From Thermoanaerobaculia bacterium (lineage in GTDB: Bacteria > Acidobacteriota > Thermoanaerobaculia > Multivoradales > UBA5704), in contig JAICSG010000086.1 in assembly GCA_025937035.1 (NCBI GenBank), positions 1 to 10,083 of the forward strand: a stretch of 10,083 nt of DNA. Direction: 5' to 3'. Shown here piece after piece: positions 1 to 7,216 of the stretch; the first letter of the stretch is position 1; every line of letters begins with the position of its first letter. The notes under the pieces are model-generated. The model was not told the origin of the DNA, made no database searches, and saw only the letters and a program-made list of their open reading frames with translations. The translations under genes and the position numbers were made by a program.

Positions 1-1
1 C

Positions 2-493
2 CCGGGCAACCTCGGCTTCTCCGGCCACTGGACCCTGCTGGAGGCGGTGGCCGCGGCCGGCGGTCTGGCCGAGAACCACGGCAACGTGGTCTACGTGCTG
101 CGCCGGGCCGACAACGGCCTCTCCGACCAGGTGACGATCGACCTCGACGACCTGATGGTGCGGGGGGACCCGCGGGTCAATATCCCGATCTTCCCCAACG
201 ACCTGATCAACGTCCCGGTGACGGTGGACATCACCGTCTACTGCCTGGGCGAGGTGGCGAAGCCCGGGGCCCTGGCATTCAAGAGCAACGAGCCGATCAC
301 CGTGCTCACCACCATCGCCCACGCCGGGGGTCTGACCGACCGCGCGTCGAAGAAGATCCTGGTCAAGCGGAAGAACCCGGCCGACGGCCGCGCCGAGATC
401 ACCGTCGACTACAACCGGATCCTCGCCGGCAAGGAGCCCGACCTCGAGCTCCGCCAGGGCGACGTGATCGTGGTCAAGGAGTCTTTCTTTTGA
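2..493 (+). CDS. Polysaccharide export protein, Wza/SLBB family (5'-truncated)
   Basis: The reading frame is open from base 2, so the gene starts before the window; 163 C-terminal residues are visible. GTG at 47 is only an internal Val codon, because convincing coding (LGFSGHWTLLEAVAAAGGL) lies before it. Two SLBB-type repeats can be seen: one ending around the AAGGL and VVYVLRR segments, and a second beginning TVYCLGEVAKPGAL, followed by ITVLTTIAHAGGLTDRAS and ending GDVIVVKESFF, the usual C-terminal style of this family. Known role of the family: an outer-membrane, periplasm-spanning channel that exports capsule or exopolysaccharide together with a Wzc-type inner-membrane protein. The next gene is such a partner and overlaps the stop codon, which supports a coupled export pair. 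The N-terminal signal/lipobox and poly_export domain are outside the window, so lipoprotein status cannot be judged. Confidence 0.9.
   Translation, partial: PGNLGFSGHWTLLEAVAAAGGLAENHGNVVYVLRRADNGLSDQVTIDLDDLMVRGDPRVNIPIFPNDLINVPVTVDITVYCLGEVAKPGALAFKSNEPITVLTTIAHAGGLTDRASKKILVKRKNPADGRAEITVDYNRILAGKEPDLELRQGDVIVVKESFF
476..481 (+). promoter_or_regulatory. Ribosome binding site that fixes the TTG start of the Wzc-like gene
   Basis: AAGGAG lies within the last codons of the upstream gene, 8 bases before TTG at 490. No ATG or GTG gives a comparable arrangement nearby, so this site decides the start and implies that translation of the kinase is coupled to that of the exporter. Confidence 0.7.
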
Positions 494-2811
494 GCCCTCT
501 CGCCCCTGTCCCGCTCGATGACGAGCCGGAGATCGCCCCAGAGCCCGAATCCGAGCTCAACCTCGCCGAGTACCTCGGCATGCTGCGCCGGCACTGGAAG
601 CTGGCCGCGGTCTGCTGCGCCCTCGGCCTCACCGGCTCCGGCATCCACTACGCGATCACCCCCAAGGCCTACCAGGCGACCACGATCATCCAGATCGAGC
701 GCCGCAACCTGACGCCGCTCGGCAACGCCCAGAACCCCTGGCTGGAGAACTACTGGAATATGGAGTTCTACCCCACCCAGTACGAGCTCCTGCAGAGCCG
801 GGGGCTCGCCGAGCGGGTGGTCAAGAGCCTCGACCTGATGGAGGACCCGGCCTTCAACCCCCGCGCCGCCCGCGAGGCGGCCAAGGGGGGGACGGCCGAG
901 GCCGACGAGGCGGTGCTCGGGGCGCTGGCGGCCCAGCTCCGCGGCGGCCTCTCGGTCGATCCGGTACGCAACACCCAGCTCGTGCAGCTCTCCTTCCGCG
1001 CCTCCTCCCCGGAGTTCGCCGCCAAGGCCGCCAACGCCTTTGCGGAGGCCTACATCGACATGGGGGTCGAGGACCGCTTCGCCACCGCCGGCAAGGCCTC
1101 CACCTTCCTCTCCTCGCAGATCGAGAAGCTGAAGGAGGAGATCTCGGACAAGGAGACCCAGCTCCAGGCGTTCAGCCGCCGCAGCGACATCGTCACCATG
1201 GACCCGGGCGCCAACGTCACCCTCAAGCGGCTGGAGGCGCTCAACACCCAGTACATCGACGCCAAGAAGACGCGTATCGAGCGCGAGGCCCAGTATCACG
1301 AGACGCTGAGCGGCCCCCGCGAGTCGATGTCCGACAGCCTCACCACCGGCGTGGTCAGCGACCAGCGGGCCCAGATCCTCAAGCTGGAGCGGGAGTACGA
1401 GAGCAAGCTCAAGACCTACAAGCCCGACTTCCCCGACATGGTGGCGCTGAGGACCGAGATCGAGAAGGCGCGCCAGCACCTCAACGAGGTCCTCGGCGAG
1501 CAGGTCGACAAGGCCAAGAGCACCGCCCTCTCCTCCTACCAGACCGCCCTGCGCCAGGAGCAGGAGCTGGAGGGGGAGCTCAACGCCCTCAAGCGCGAGG
1601 CGATCGACCAGAATTCGGCCGCCGTCGAGTACACCAACCTCAAGGTGGAGATCCAGACCCGCCGCGACCTGCTCGACGAGCTGCTGCGCAAGCAGTCCGA
1701 GACCGAGGTCGCCGTGCGCCTCCAGGACACCCGGCAGTCGAACATCCGGATCATCGACAAGGCGATGGTCCCCGGCGGGCCCTTCCAGCCGTCGCTGCGC
1801 AAGGACGTCACCTACGGCCTGCTGCTCGGGCTGCTCTTCGGCGTTGGCTGCGCGGTGCTGATCGAGGTGCTCGACCGCACGGTGAAGGCGCCGGAGGAGG
1901 TCGAGCGCAAGCTCGGCCTGCCGACCCTGGCGGTGATCCAGGACCTCGCGGAATCCGGCAAGGCCTACGGCTACTCCGCCTACGGCTACGGCGAATCGCC
2001 CGCGGACGAGAAGCCCCGCGCGCGCCCGGGCCGGGCCCAGGCGGGCGGCCGGGTGGAGAAGAAGAAGGCGCCGGCCGCGGCCCTGCCGCCGAGCCAGATC
2101 GAGCTGGTGCCCCACGAGCGCCCGCGGACGCTGATCTCGGAGTCCTACCGCTCGCTGCGCACCGCCCTGATGCTCTCCTCGGCCCGCGAGTTGAAGGCGA
2201 TCGCCGTCACCTCGGCGGTGGCCGGCGAGGGGAAGACCGCCACCGCGTCCAACCTCGCCGTGGTGCTCGCCCAGCTCGGCCGCCAGGTGCTGCTGGTCGA
2301 TTGCGACCTCCGCAAGCCGCGCCTGCACCAGGTCTTCCGCGTCTCCAACCGCTTCGGCCTGGTCAACCAGCTCACCGCCACGGCCGAGCCGGAGGCGGTC
2401 TTCCTGCCCACCGAGGTGCCGAACCTCTGGATCACCCCCTCGGGGCCGATCCCGCCGAACCCCTCGGAGCTGCTCTCCTCCGACCGCATGCGCGACTGGC
2501 TGAAGGCGGTGCGCGGGCGGTTCGACTTCGTGGTCCTCGACACCCCGCCCGCCCTGGCGGTGACCGACGCCACCATCGTCGGCATGCTGGCGGACGGCGT
2601 GGTGCTGACCCTGCGCAGCGGCAAGGTCACCCGCGAGGAGGCGCGGCTCTGCCGCGACCGCCTGCGCCAGTCGGGCATCAAGATCCTGGGCGCGGTGCTC
2701 AACCGCTACCGCTCCCTCCAGACGGGCCTCGGCAAGCGCTACCGCTACTATGAAGCCTACGGCGCCGAGGAGAGCGAGCCGCGGGCCGCAGGGAAGGCCG
2801 GCGCCGCCTGA
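490..2811 (+). CDS. wzc: Wzc-like polysaccharide co-polymerase / bacterial tyrosine kinase
   Basis: 773 residues, the usual length for a fused Wzz + BY-kinase protein. The start is TTG, overlapping the previous stop (TTTTGA), with AAGGAG 8 bases upstream. Order of parts: acidic N-terminus; first membrane segment at about 37-56; periplasmic Wzz domain with long coiled-coil stretches (about 205-410); Pro-rich Wzz motif PGGPFQPS at 428-435; second membrane segment at about 441-459; a Tyr/Gly then basic linker (about 490-540); cytoplasmic kinase. The kinase has Walker A AGEGKT (578-583, K582), Walker A' LLVDCDLRKP (601-610) and Walker B VVLDTPP (681-687, D684). The C-terminal tail carries Y740, Y751, Y753, Y754 and Y757, the tyrosine cluster expected to be autophosphorylated. 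Known role: inner-membrane control of chain length and export through cycles of oligomerisation and autophosphorylation. The symbol is by family; the exact polymer is unknown. Confidence 0.95.
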   Translation: MSPLAPVPLDDEPEIAPEPESELNLAEYLGMLRRHWKLAAVCCALGLTGSGIHYAITPKAYQATTIIQIERRNLTPLGNAQNPWLENYWNMEFYPTQYELLQSRGLAERVVKSLDLMEDPAFNPRAAREAAKGGTAEADEAVLGALAAQLRGGLSVDPVRNTQLVQLSFRASSPEFAAKAANAFAEAYIDMGVEDRFATAGKASTFLSSQIEKLKEEISDKETQLQAFSRRSDIVTMDPGANVTLKRLEALNTQYIDAKKTRIEREAQYHETLSGPRESMSDSLTTGVVSDQRAQILKLEREYESKLKTYKPDFPDMVALRTEIEKARQHLNEVLGEQVDKAKSTALSSYQTALRQEQELEGELNALKREAIDQNSAAVEYTNLKVEIQTRRDLLDELLRKQSETEVAVRLQDTRQSNIRIIDKAMVPGGPFQPSLRKDVTYGLLLGLLFGVGCAVLIEVLDRTVKAPEEVERKLGLPTLAVIQDLAESGKAYGYSAYGYGESPADEKPRARPGRAQAGGRVEKKKAPAAALPPSQIELVPHERPRTLISESYRSLRTALMLSSARELKAIAVTSAVAGEGKTATASNLAVVLAQLGRQVLLVDCDLRKPRLHQVFRVSNRFGLVNQLTATAEPEAVFLPTEVPNLWITPSGPIPPNPSELLSSDRMRDWLKAVRGRFDFVVLDTPPALAVTDATIVGMLADGVVLTLRSGKVTREEARLCRDRLRQSGIKILGAVLNRYRSLQTGLGKRYRYYEAYGAEESEPRAAGKAGAA

Positions 2812-2819
2812 CCGCCTCG

Positions 2820-3554
2820 ATGATCGACCTGCACTGCCACATCCTGCCGGGCGTCGACGACGGCGCCCGCAGCTTCACCGAGGCCGTGGCCATGTGCCGC
2901 CTGGCCGCCGACGACGGCTGCGAGGCCATGGTCGCCACCCCCCACCAGCGGCGCGGGGAGTGGTGGAACGCCGACCGAGGGCAACTCGCGGCTTTGGCCG
3001 ACCAGCTCCAGGACGAGGTGGGGCCCGGCTTCCGCGTCCTCCTGGGAGGCGAGATCCACGTCGACTCCGGGCTCCTCGACGAGATCGGGAAGCTCCCCGA
3101 GGGCGGGGGCGTGCTCCCCCTCGCCGGCTCCCGCTATCTGCTGATCGAATTCGACTCGATGGGCACCGAGGCCGACGCCATCCATCTGATCCACGAGCTG
3201 ACGGTGACCGGCTGGCGGCCGATCGTGGCCCATCCAGAGTTCATCCCCTGGCTGGCCCCCGACCTCGAGCGGGTCGCCCGCTTGGTCGCGCTCGGCGCCC
3301 TCACCCAGGTGACGGCGATGAGCGTCACCGGTGACTTCGGCCGCCGTCCCCAGTCCGACACCTGGGCCCTGCTCGACGCCGGGCTCGTCCACTTCCTCGC
3401 CAGCGACTCCCACAACACCCGCCGCCGCCCCCCGGGGCTGCGCCGGGCCTACGACGTCGTCGCGGACCGCTGGGGCGAGCGGACGGCGCGCCGTCTCGCC
3501 AGCGACAACCCCCGGGCGGTGGTGGAGAACCGCCCGCTGCCGGAAGCCGTATGA
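2820..3554 (+). CDS. cpsB: PHP-type protein tyrosine phosphatase (CpsB/CapC/YwqE family)
   Basis: 244 residues, normal for the family. Metal-binding PHP motifs are all present: MIDLHCHILPGVDDGA (H5, H7), VATPH (H42), GGEIH (E78), LIEFD (E110), VAHPE (H138) and ASDSHN (D196, H198). Members of this family are manganese-dependent phosphatases that remove phosphate from the tyrosine tail of BY-kinases, resetting polymer export. The start ATG is 8 bases after the kinase stop with no strong Shine-Dalgarno, which suggests coupling to the kinase gene. The position directly after its presumed substrate matches the usual cps/eps order, although this family was first described in Firmicutes and low-molecular-weight Wzb phosphatases are commoner in proteobacteria. 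There is no signal peptide, so it should be cytoplasmic, facing the Wzc tail. The symbol is by family resemblance. Confidence 0.92.
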   Translation: MIDLHCHILPGVDDGARSFTEAVAMCRLAADDGCEAMVATPHQRRGEWWNADRGQLAALADQLQDEVGPGFRVLLGGEIHVDSGLLDEIGKLPEGGGVLPLAGSRYLLIEFDSMGTEADAIHLIHELTVTGWRPIVAHPEFIPWLAPDLERVARLVALGALTQVTAMSVTGDFGRRPQSDTWALLDAGLVHFLASDSHNTRRRPPGLRRAYDVVADRWGERTARRLASDNPRAVVENRPLPEAV

Positions 3555-4549
3555 AGAAAACCCTCAAAAAGCAGGGCGCCCACATAGGGGCGCCCCTACT
3601 TCTCCTCTTCCTGGTCTCGGTGCCCGTCCTGGCCGCGATCGACCCGTTCTACCAGGGGCTGCTGCGCGACGGCCAGCAGGCCCTCGACCGCAAGGAGTAC
3701 GGCACCGCCGCGCGGCATCTCCGGCTGGCCTGCTTCGGCATGCTCGAGGATCCCAAGCCGCTCGCCGACTGCCTCTGCCGGCTCGTCCTGGCCCAGGACG
3801 GCGCCAACGACATCGAGGGGGTGCGCGAGACCTTCCGCCGGCTGACCGAGGTGGAGGACCGCTACAAGGGGTACAGCCAGGGGGAGATCCCGCCCGAGTT
3901 GCGCGCCGCCGTGGAGGCGAAGCTGGCCGCCCGCATCCCCGCCACCACCCTGGCGAGCGCCCCGGCTTTGCGCGCCACCCAGGGGAAGAAGACGGCGGCG
4001 CCGGCCGGCCCGGCGCCCAGGCCGGCCCCCGAGCCGGCGCGCACCGCCCCGGCCACCAAGCCGGCCTCGCCCATCGCCGCCCAGCCCCAGGCGCCCGAGC
4101 CCGCGCCGGCCGGCCCGGCGAAGGCCCCGGCCACGTCCTCTCCAACCACGGCCGCCTCCGCCGCCGCTGAAAAGCCGCTCACCGACGCCGAGCGCAGGAA
4201 GCTCGACCAGGCGCGCCAGCTCCTCGCCGAGCAGCGCCCCTCCAAGGAGCTGCGCCAGGCCTTCGAGCTGGCCCGCTCGGTGGCCGACGCCCATCCCGGC
4301 TCCAAGGAGGCGCAGCACCTGGCGGCCGAGGGGGCCTACCGCATCTCCCGCTGGAGCGACGCCACCACCTACTTCCGGCGCGGCGGCGACCCCGGCGACG
4401 GCGAGCCCGAGCGGCTCTTCTACATGGCCGTCTCTCTCTACGAGTCCGGCGACGCCCCCGGCGCCGCGGCGGCCCTCAAGCGGGCTTTGCCGAACCTGAA
4501 GCGGACGGCGTATGTGGAGACGTATATCAAGAAGATTTTGGGGCAGTAG
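3551..4549 (+). CDS. Secreted TPR-like protein with Ala/Pro-rich linker, function unknown
   Basis: 332 residues. The ATG overlaps the phosphatase stop (ATGA, 4 bases), so translation is probably coupled. An N-terminal signal peptide is visible: MKKTLKK basic start, hydrophobic run PLLLLFLVSVPVLA (15-28), likely cut after VLA at about 28. Three parts follow: a helical repeat region at about 30-128 (FYQGLLRDGQQALDRKEYGT resembles a TPR helix pair) with C61, C74 and C76; a low-complexity Ala/Pro/Lys linker at about 136-208; and a second helical TPR-like region at about 212-332 (AEGAYRISRWSDATTYFRRG, LFYMAVSLYESGDAPGAAAA). TPR folds normally mediate protein contacts, so a periplasmic scaffold for the export machine is plausible, but that is inference from position only. 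Bases encoding residues about 8-17 form a REP-like palindromic element (see the repeat entry). The linker DNA contains an exact 18-base direct repeat at 3998-4015 and 4103-4120. Confidence 0.85.
   Translation: MKKTLKKQGAHIGAPLLLLFLVSVPVLAAIDPFYQGLLRDGQQALDRKEYGTAARHLRLACFGMLEDPKPLADCLCRLVLAQDGANDIEGVRETFRRLTEVEDRYKGYSQGEIPPELRAAVEAKLAARIPATTLASAPALRATQGKKTAAPAGPAPRPAPEPARTAPATKPASPIAAQPQAPEPAPAGPAKAPATSSPTTAASAAAEKPLTDAERRKLDQARQLLAEQRPSKELRQAFELARSVADAHPGSKEAQHLAAEGAYRISRWSDATTYFRRGGDPGDGEPERLFYMAVSLYESGDAPGAAAALKRALPNLKRTAYVETYIKKILGQ
3572..3600 (+). repeat. REP-like palindromic element inside the signal-peptide coding region
   Basis: An 8-base palindrome GGGCGCCC (3574-3581) is followed after a few bases by a perfect 14-base palindrome TAGGGGCGCCCCTA (3585-3598). 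Read on the minus strand it begins AGTAGGGGCGCCCC, which resembles the dispersed GTAGGGGCG-type repeats known from many bacterial genomes. The piece AGTAGGGGC recurs in opposite orientation at 4545-4553, across the stop codon of the same gene. Whether it is a true family member depends on a genome-wide copy count. Confidence 0.4.
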
Positions 4550-4553
4550 GGGC
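4545..4553 (+). repeat. Inverted partner of the REP-like end (AGTAGGGGC)
   Basis: The nine bases AGTAGGGGC span the TAG stop of the TPR-like gene and are the exact reverse complement of 3592-3600. The following bases (AAAACACCC) do not extend the match, so this may be a degenerate half element or chance in G-rich DNA. Confidence 0.25.
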
Positions 4554-4578
4554 AAAACACCCACGGCACACTTTCAGG

Positions 4579-4584
4579 TACAAT
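4579..4584 (+). promoter_or_regulatory. Possible -10 box for the 4610 gene
   Basis: TACAAT lies in a short, relatively A/T-rich gap 26 bases before the ATG at 4610. No clear -35 hexamer is seen 16-18 bases upstream. It is the best promoter-like site in this 60-base gap and suggests that the next gene is transcribed separately from the export operon. Confidence 0.3.
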
Positions 4585-4609
4585 ACCCCTTCAGCCAACG
4601 GAGAAACCA

Positions 4610-5263
4610 ATGAGAGCGAGCACCCTCCTCCCAGCCGGGCTCCTCCTCGCGAGCCTGATTTCCGGAACAGGCGCCGCGTGGGGGCAGACCATCACGGTCG
4701 ACAAGCCGAGCTGCATGCCCGCGGAAGACAACGGCCTCGTGCACGCCACGGCCACCGGCGTGGCCCCGGGCCTCATCCCCCGTCTCTACTTCCGCTGGAT
4801 GGAGCACGAGGACTTCTACTGGGTCGCCCTGGAGGCCGAGCCCGGCGGACACTTCTGGGCCACCCCGCCCAAGCCCGAGCGGCGCAACGACCACATCGAG
4901 TACTACAGCGCCCTGGTCGACCCCACAGGCAAGGTGGTGGCCCGCTCCCCGATGACCACCGTGCCGGTCACCGCCGACTGCAAGGCACAGCTCGACTCCA
5001 AGCAGCGCGGCGTGGCCGAGAACCTCACCGTGGGCGAGACCTCCCCCAAGCAGCAGGGCAAGAAGGTGCTGGCCTTCCTCTGCGACGGCGTGGTCACCCG
5101 CGTCAACTACGCCGGCCTGCGCCGGGCCGACGAGGTCTGCCGCGCCTGCGTCGTGGCCTGGTGGCAGCGCAAGGCGGTGATCCTCCCCACTATCGCGGCG
5201 ACCGGGGTCACCACGATCATCTCCAACCGCCCCGAGCCCGAGCCCTCGCCCTCCCGTCCGTAA
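4610..5263 (+). CDS. Secreted protein of unknown function with possible Ig-like domain
   Basis: 217 residues. The ATG is preceded by GGAGA (4600-4604) at a spacing of 5 bases. The N-terminus is a Sec signal peptide: MRAST, hydrophobic LLPAGLLLASLI, likely cut after AWG (about 25), leaving QTITVDKPSC. The middle (about 55-115) has alternating aromatic/hydrophobic strands, for example YFRWMEHEDFYWVALE, then HIEYYSALVDPTGKVVARSP, which resembles an Ig- or FN3-like beta-sandwich. Five cysteines are present (C35, C124, C158, C177, C180); C177-X2-C180 precedes VVAWWQRK and a hydrophobic stretch VILPTIAATGVTTII (190-204), which may be a C-terminal membrane anchor or buried helix. The protein ends in a Pro/Glu-rich tail. 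I recognise no family; it lies between the export operon and the sulfate module with gaps on both sides, so it may be a single-gene unit. Confidence 0.8.
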   Translation: MRASTLLPAGLLLASLISGTGAAWGQTITVDKPSCMPAEDNGLVHATATGVAPGLIPRLYFRWMEHEDFYWVALEAEPGGHFWATPPKPERRNDHIEYYSALVDPTGKVVARSPMTTVPVTADCKAQLDSKQRGVAENLTVGETSPKQQGKKVLAFLCDGVVTRVNYAGLRRADEVCRACVVAWWQRKAVILPTIAATGVTTIISNRPEPEPSPSRP

Positions 5264-5287
5264 GCGGTTATAGTTCTGTCACCTTTT

Positions 5288-5322
5288 GCGGCTCGCACCG
5301 CACCTTGAGTGCGGGTGCCCGC
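5288..5322 (+). promoter_or_regulatory. Hairpin in the leader of the Sat-CysC gene
   Basis: GCACC-GCAC (5295-5303) pairs with GTGC-GGTGC (5309-5318) around the loop CTTGA, with one bulged G. The stem can continue as GCGG (5288-5291) with CCGC (5319-5322) after a three-base bulge. There is no T-run after it, so it is a poor terminator for the upstream gene. A TATAGT box at 5269-5274 could be a -10 site placing the hairpin at the start of a transcript leader of about 140 bases. It does not match a SAM riboswitch core that I can recognise. Confidence 0.35.
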
Positions 5323-5379
5323 TTGCGCGCGCCCAGACGGGTTGGCCCCTTCCTGAACATCCGCGGCCGTCCGGTCTTC

Positions 5380-5389
5380 GTCGTACGAC
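5380..5389. promoter_or_regulatory. 10-bp perfect palindrome, possible operator
   Basis: GTCGTACGAC is a perfect inverted repeat 33 bases before the Sat-CysC start. Its position would suit a dimeric repressor site, but it is short and could be chance in GC-rich DNA. Confidence 0.2.
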
Positions 5390-5422
5390 CCCCTGAAACC
5401 GCTCTGATCGCGAGGAATCCGC

Positions 5423-7216
5423 ATGTCCAACGTCTCCGTCTTTCCCGTACCGCACCCCGAGCGCGACCGCCCCGGCGATGGCGCCGTGAGTCATCTGATC
5501 GAGCCCCATGGCGGCGAGCTGATCGACCTCCTGGTCGACGCCGACCGCGCCACCGAGCTCAAGGCCGCCTCCCGCGACTGGCCCTCCTGGGACCTCACCC
5601 CGCGCCAGTTTTGCGACCTGGAGCTCCTCCTCAACGGCGGCTTCTCGCCGCTGACCGGCTTCATGAAGAAGGCGGACCACGACTCCGTGTGCGAGCGCAT
5701 GCGCCTCGCCGACGGCACGCTCTGGCCGATCCCCATCCTGCTCGACGTCACCCCGCAGATGGCCGAGAAGCTGCGCGTGGGCGGCCGGCTGGCCCTGCGC
5801 GACCCCGAGGGGGTGATGCTCGCCGTCCTCCATGTCGAGGAGATGTGGGAGCCCGACCGCGAGGCGAGCGCCCAGGCGACCTTCGGCACCACCAGCACCG
5901 ACCACCCCGGGGTGGCGCACCTGCTCCAGAAGACCAACAGCGTGGCCGTGGGCGGCCGGCTGGAGGGAATCCAGCTCCCCATCCACTACGACTTCCGCTC
6001 CCTGCGCCAGACGCCGGCCGAGCTGCGCGCCGAGTTCGCCCGTGAGGGGTGGCGCCGCGTGGTCGCCTTCCAGACCCGCAACCCCATGCACCGCGCCCAC
6101 TGCGAGCTCACGCTGCGGGCCGCCAAGGAGGTGCGGGCGAACCTGCTGATCCACCCCACCGTGGGCATGACCAAGCCGGGGGACATCGACCACTACACCC
6201 GCGTGCGCTGCTATCAGGCCGTGCTGCCGCGCCTGCCCCAGCACACCGCCAAGCTCTCGCTGCTGCCGCTCGCCATGCGGATGGCCGGGCCCCGCGAGGC
6301 CATGCTCCACGCCCTGATCCGCAAGAACTACGGCTGCACCCACTTCATCGTGGGCCGCGACCACGCCAGCCCCGGCTCCGACCGCCAGGGCAAGCCGTTC
6401 TACGGCCCCTACGACGCCCAGGAGCTGCTCCAGAAGCACAAGGACGACCTCGGCGTCGAGATGGTCCCCTTCAAGATGGTCTCCTACGTCGAGGAGCTCG
6501 ACACCTACCTGCCGCAGGACGAGATCCCGCCCGGCGCCCGCACCCTGGACATCTCCGGCACCGAGCTGCGCCGCCGCCTCCAGGAAGGGCGCGAGCTGCC
6601 GGCCTGGTTCACCTTCCCCGAGGTGGCCGAGGAGCTGCGCCGCACCCATCCGCCGCGCCACAAGCAGGGATTCACGGTCTTCTTCACCGGCCTCTCGGGC
6701 TCGGGCAAGTCGACCATCGCCTCGGCGCTGCTGGTCAAGTTCATGGAGACCGGCGGCCGGCCGGTGACCCTGCTCGACGGCGACATCGTGCGCAAGAACC
6801 TCTCCTCCGAGCTGAGCTTCTCCAAGGAGCACCGGGACATCAACATCCGCCGCATCGGCTTCGTGGCGGCCGAGATCACCAAGAACGGCGGCATCGCCAT
6901 CTGCGCCCCCATCGCCCCCTACGACAGCGTGCGCAAGGAGGTGCGGTCGGCCATCGAGCCGGGCGGCGGCTTCGTGCTGGTCCACGTGGCCACCCCGATC
7001 GAGATCTGCGAGGAGCGCGACCGCAAGGGGCTCTACGCCAAGGCCCGGGCCGGCATCCTCAAGGAGTTCACCGGCATCTCCGACCCCTATGAGGCGCCGG
7101 CGGACGCCGACCTGGTGATCGACACCACCAAGCTCTCCCCCGAGGAGTCGGCGCAGGAGATCCTGCTCTACCTCGAGCGCGAGGGCTACGTGGGCGGGAA
7201 CCTGGAGGCGAAGTGA
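5423..7216 (+). CDS. sat/cysC: Bifunctional sulfate adenylyltransferase / adenylylsulfate kinase
   Basis: 597 residues. The start ATG has AGGA (5413-5416) six bases upstream. Residues 1 to about 405 are a homo-oligomer-type ATP sulfurylase: PUA-like N-terminal part with LLNGGFSPLTGFM (69-81), catalytic QTRNPMHRAH (217-226), HPTVG (244-248), GRDHASPG (311-318) and DISGTELRRRL (376-386). Residues about 415-597 are an APS kinase: Walker A GLSGSGKST (423-431), LDGDIVRKNL (451-460), RDINIRRIGFVA (471-482) and DRKGLYAKARAG (533-544). Together they turn sulfate and ATP into APS, then PAPS, in the cytoplasm. At the position of the usual kinase motif SPYR or SPHR the protein has APYD (498-501), so the Ser that is phosphorylated in E. 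coli CysC is Ala; I believe this variant is common in such bacterial fusions. It overlaps the CysQ gene by 4 bases. No reductase gene is nearby. Confidence 0.96.
   Translation: MSNVSVFPVPHPERDRPGDGAVSHLIEPHGGELIDLLVDADRATELKAASRDWPSWDLTPRQFCDLELLLNGGFSPLTGFMKKADHDSVCERMRLADGTLWPIPILLDVTPQMAEKLRVGGRLALRDPEGVMLAVLHVEEMWEPDREASAQATFGTTSTDHPGVAHLLQKTNSVAVGGRLEGIQLPIHYDFRSLRQTPAELRAEFAREGWRRVVAFQTRNPMHRAHCELTLRAAKEVRANLLIHPTVGMTKPGDIDHYTRVRCYQAVLPRLPQHTAKLSLLPLAMRMAGPREAMLHALIRKNYGCTHFIVGRDHASPGSDRQGKPFYGPYDAQELLQKHKDDLGVEMVPFKMVSYVEELDTYLPQDEIPPGARTLDISGTELRRRLQEGRELPAWFTFPEVAEELRRTHPPRHKQGFTVFFTGLSGSGKSTIASALLVKFMETGGRPVTLLDGDIVRKNLSSELSFSKEHRDINIRRIGFVAAEITKNGGIAICAPIAPYDSVRKEVRSAIEPGGGFVLVHVATPIEICEERDRKGLYAKARAGILKEFTGISDPYEAPADADLVIDTTKLSPEESAQEILLYLEREGYVGGNLEAK

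Noticed and set aside
409..2328. A very long open frame on the minus strand (639 codons) across the Wzc-like gene.
   Set aside because: It is low-complexity Arg/Gly/Leu/Ala-rich and antisense to a protein with intact kinase motifs; such frames are expected in high-GC DNA.
3998..4120. The 18-base direct repeat in the TPR-like gene as a mobile or regulatory repeat.
   Set aside because: It codes for the Ala/Pro-rich linker, where repeated Ala-Gly-Pro codons in high-GC DNA give such matches readily.
5264..5422. A SAM riboswitch upstream of the sulfate-activation gene.
   Set aside because: The leader has a hairpin, but I could not find the conserved core of any SAM riboswitch class.
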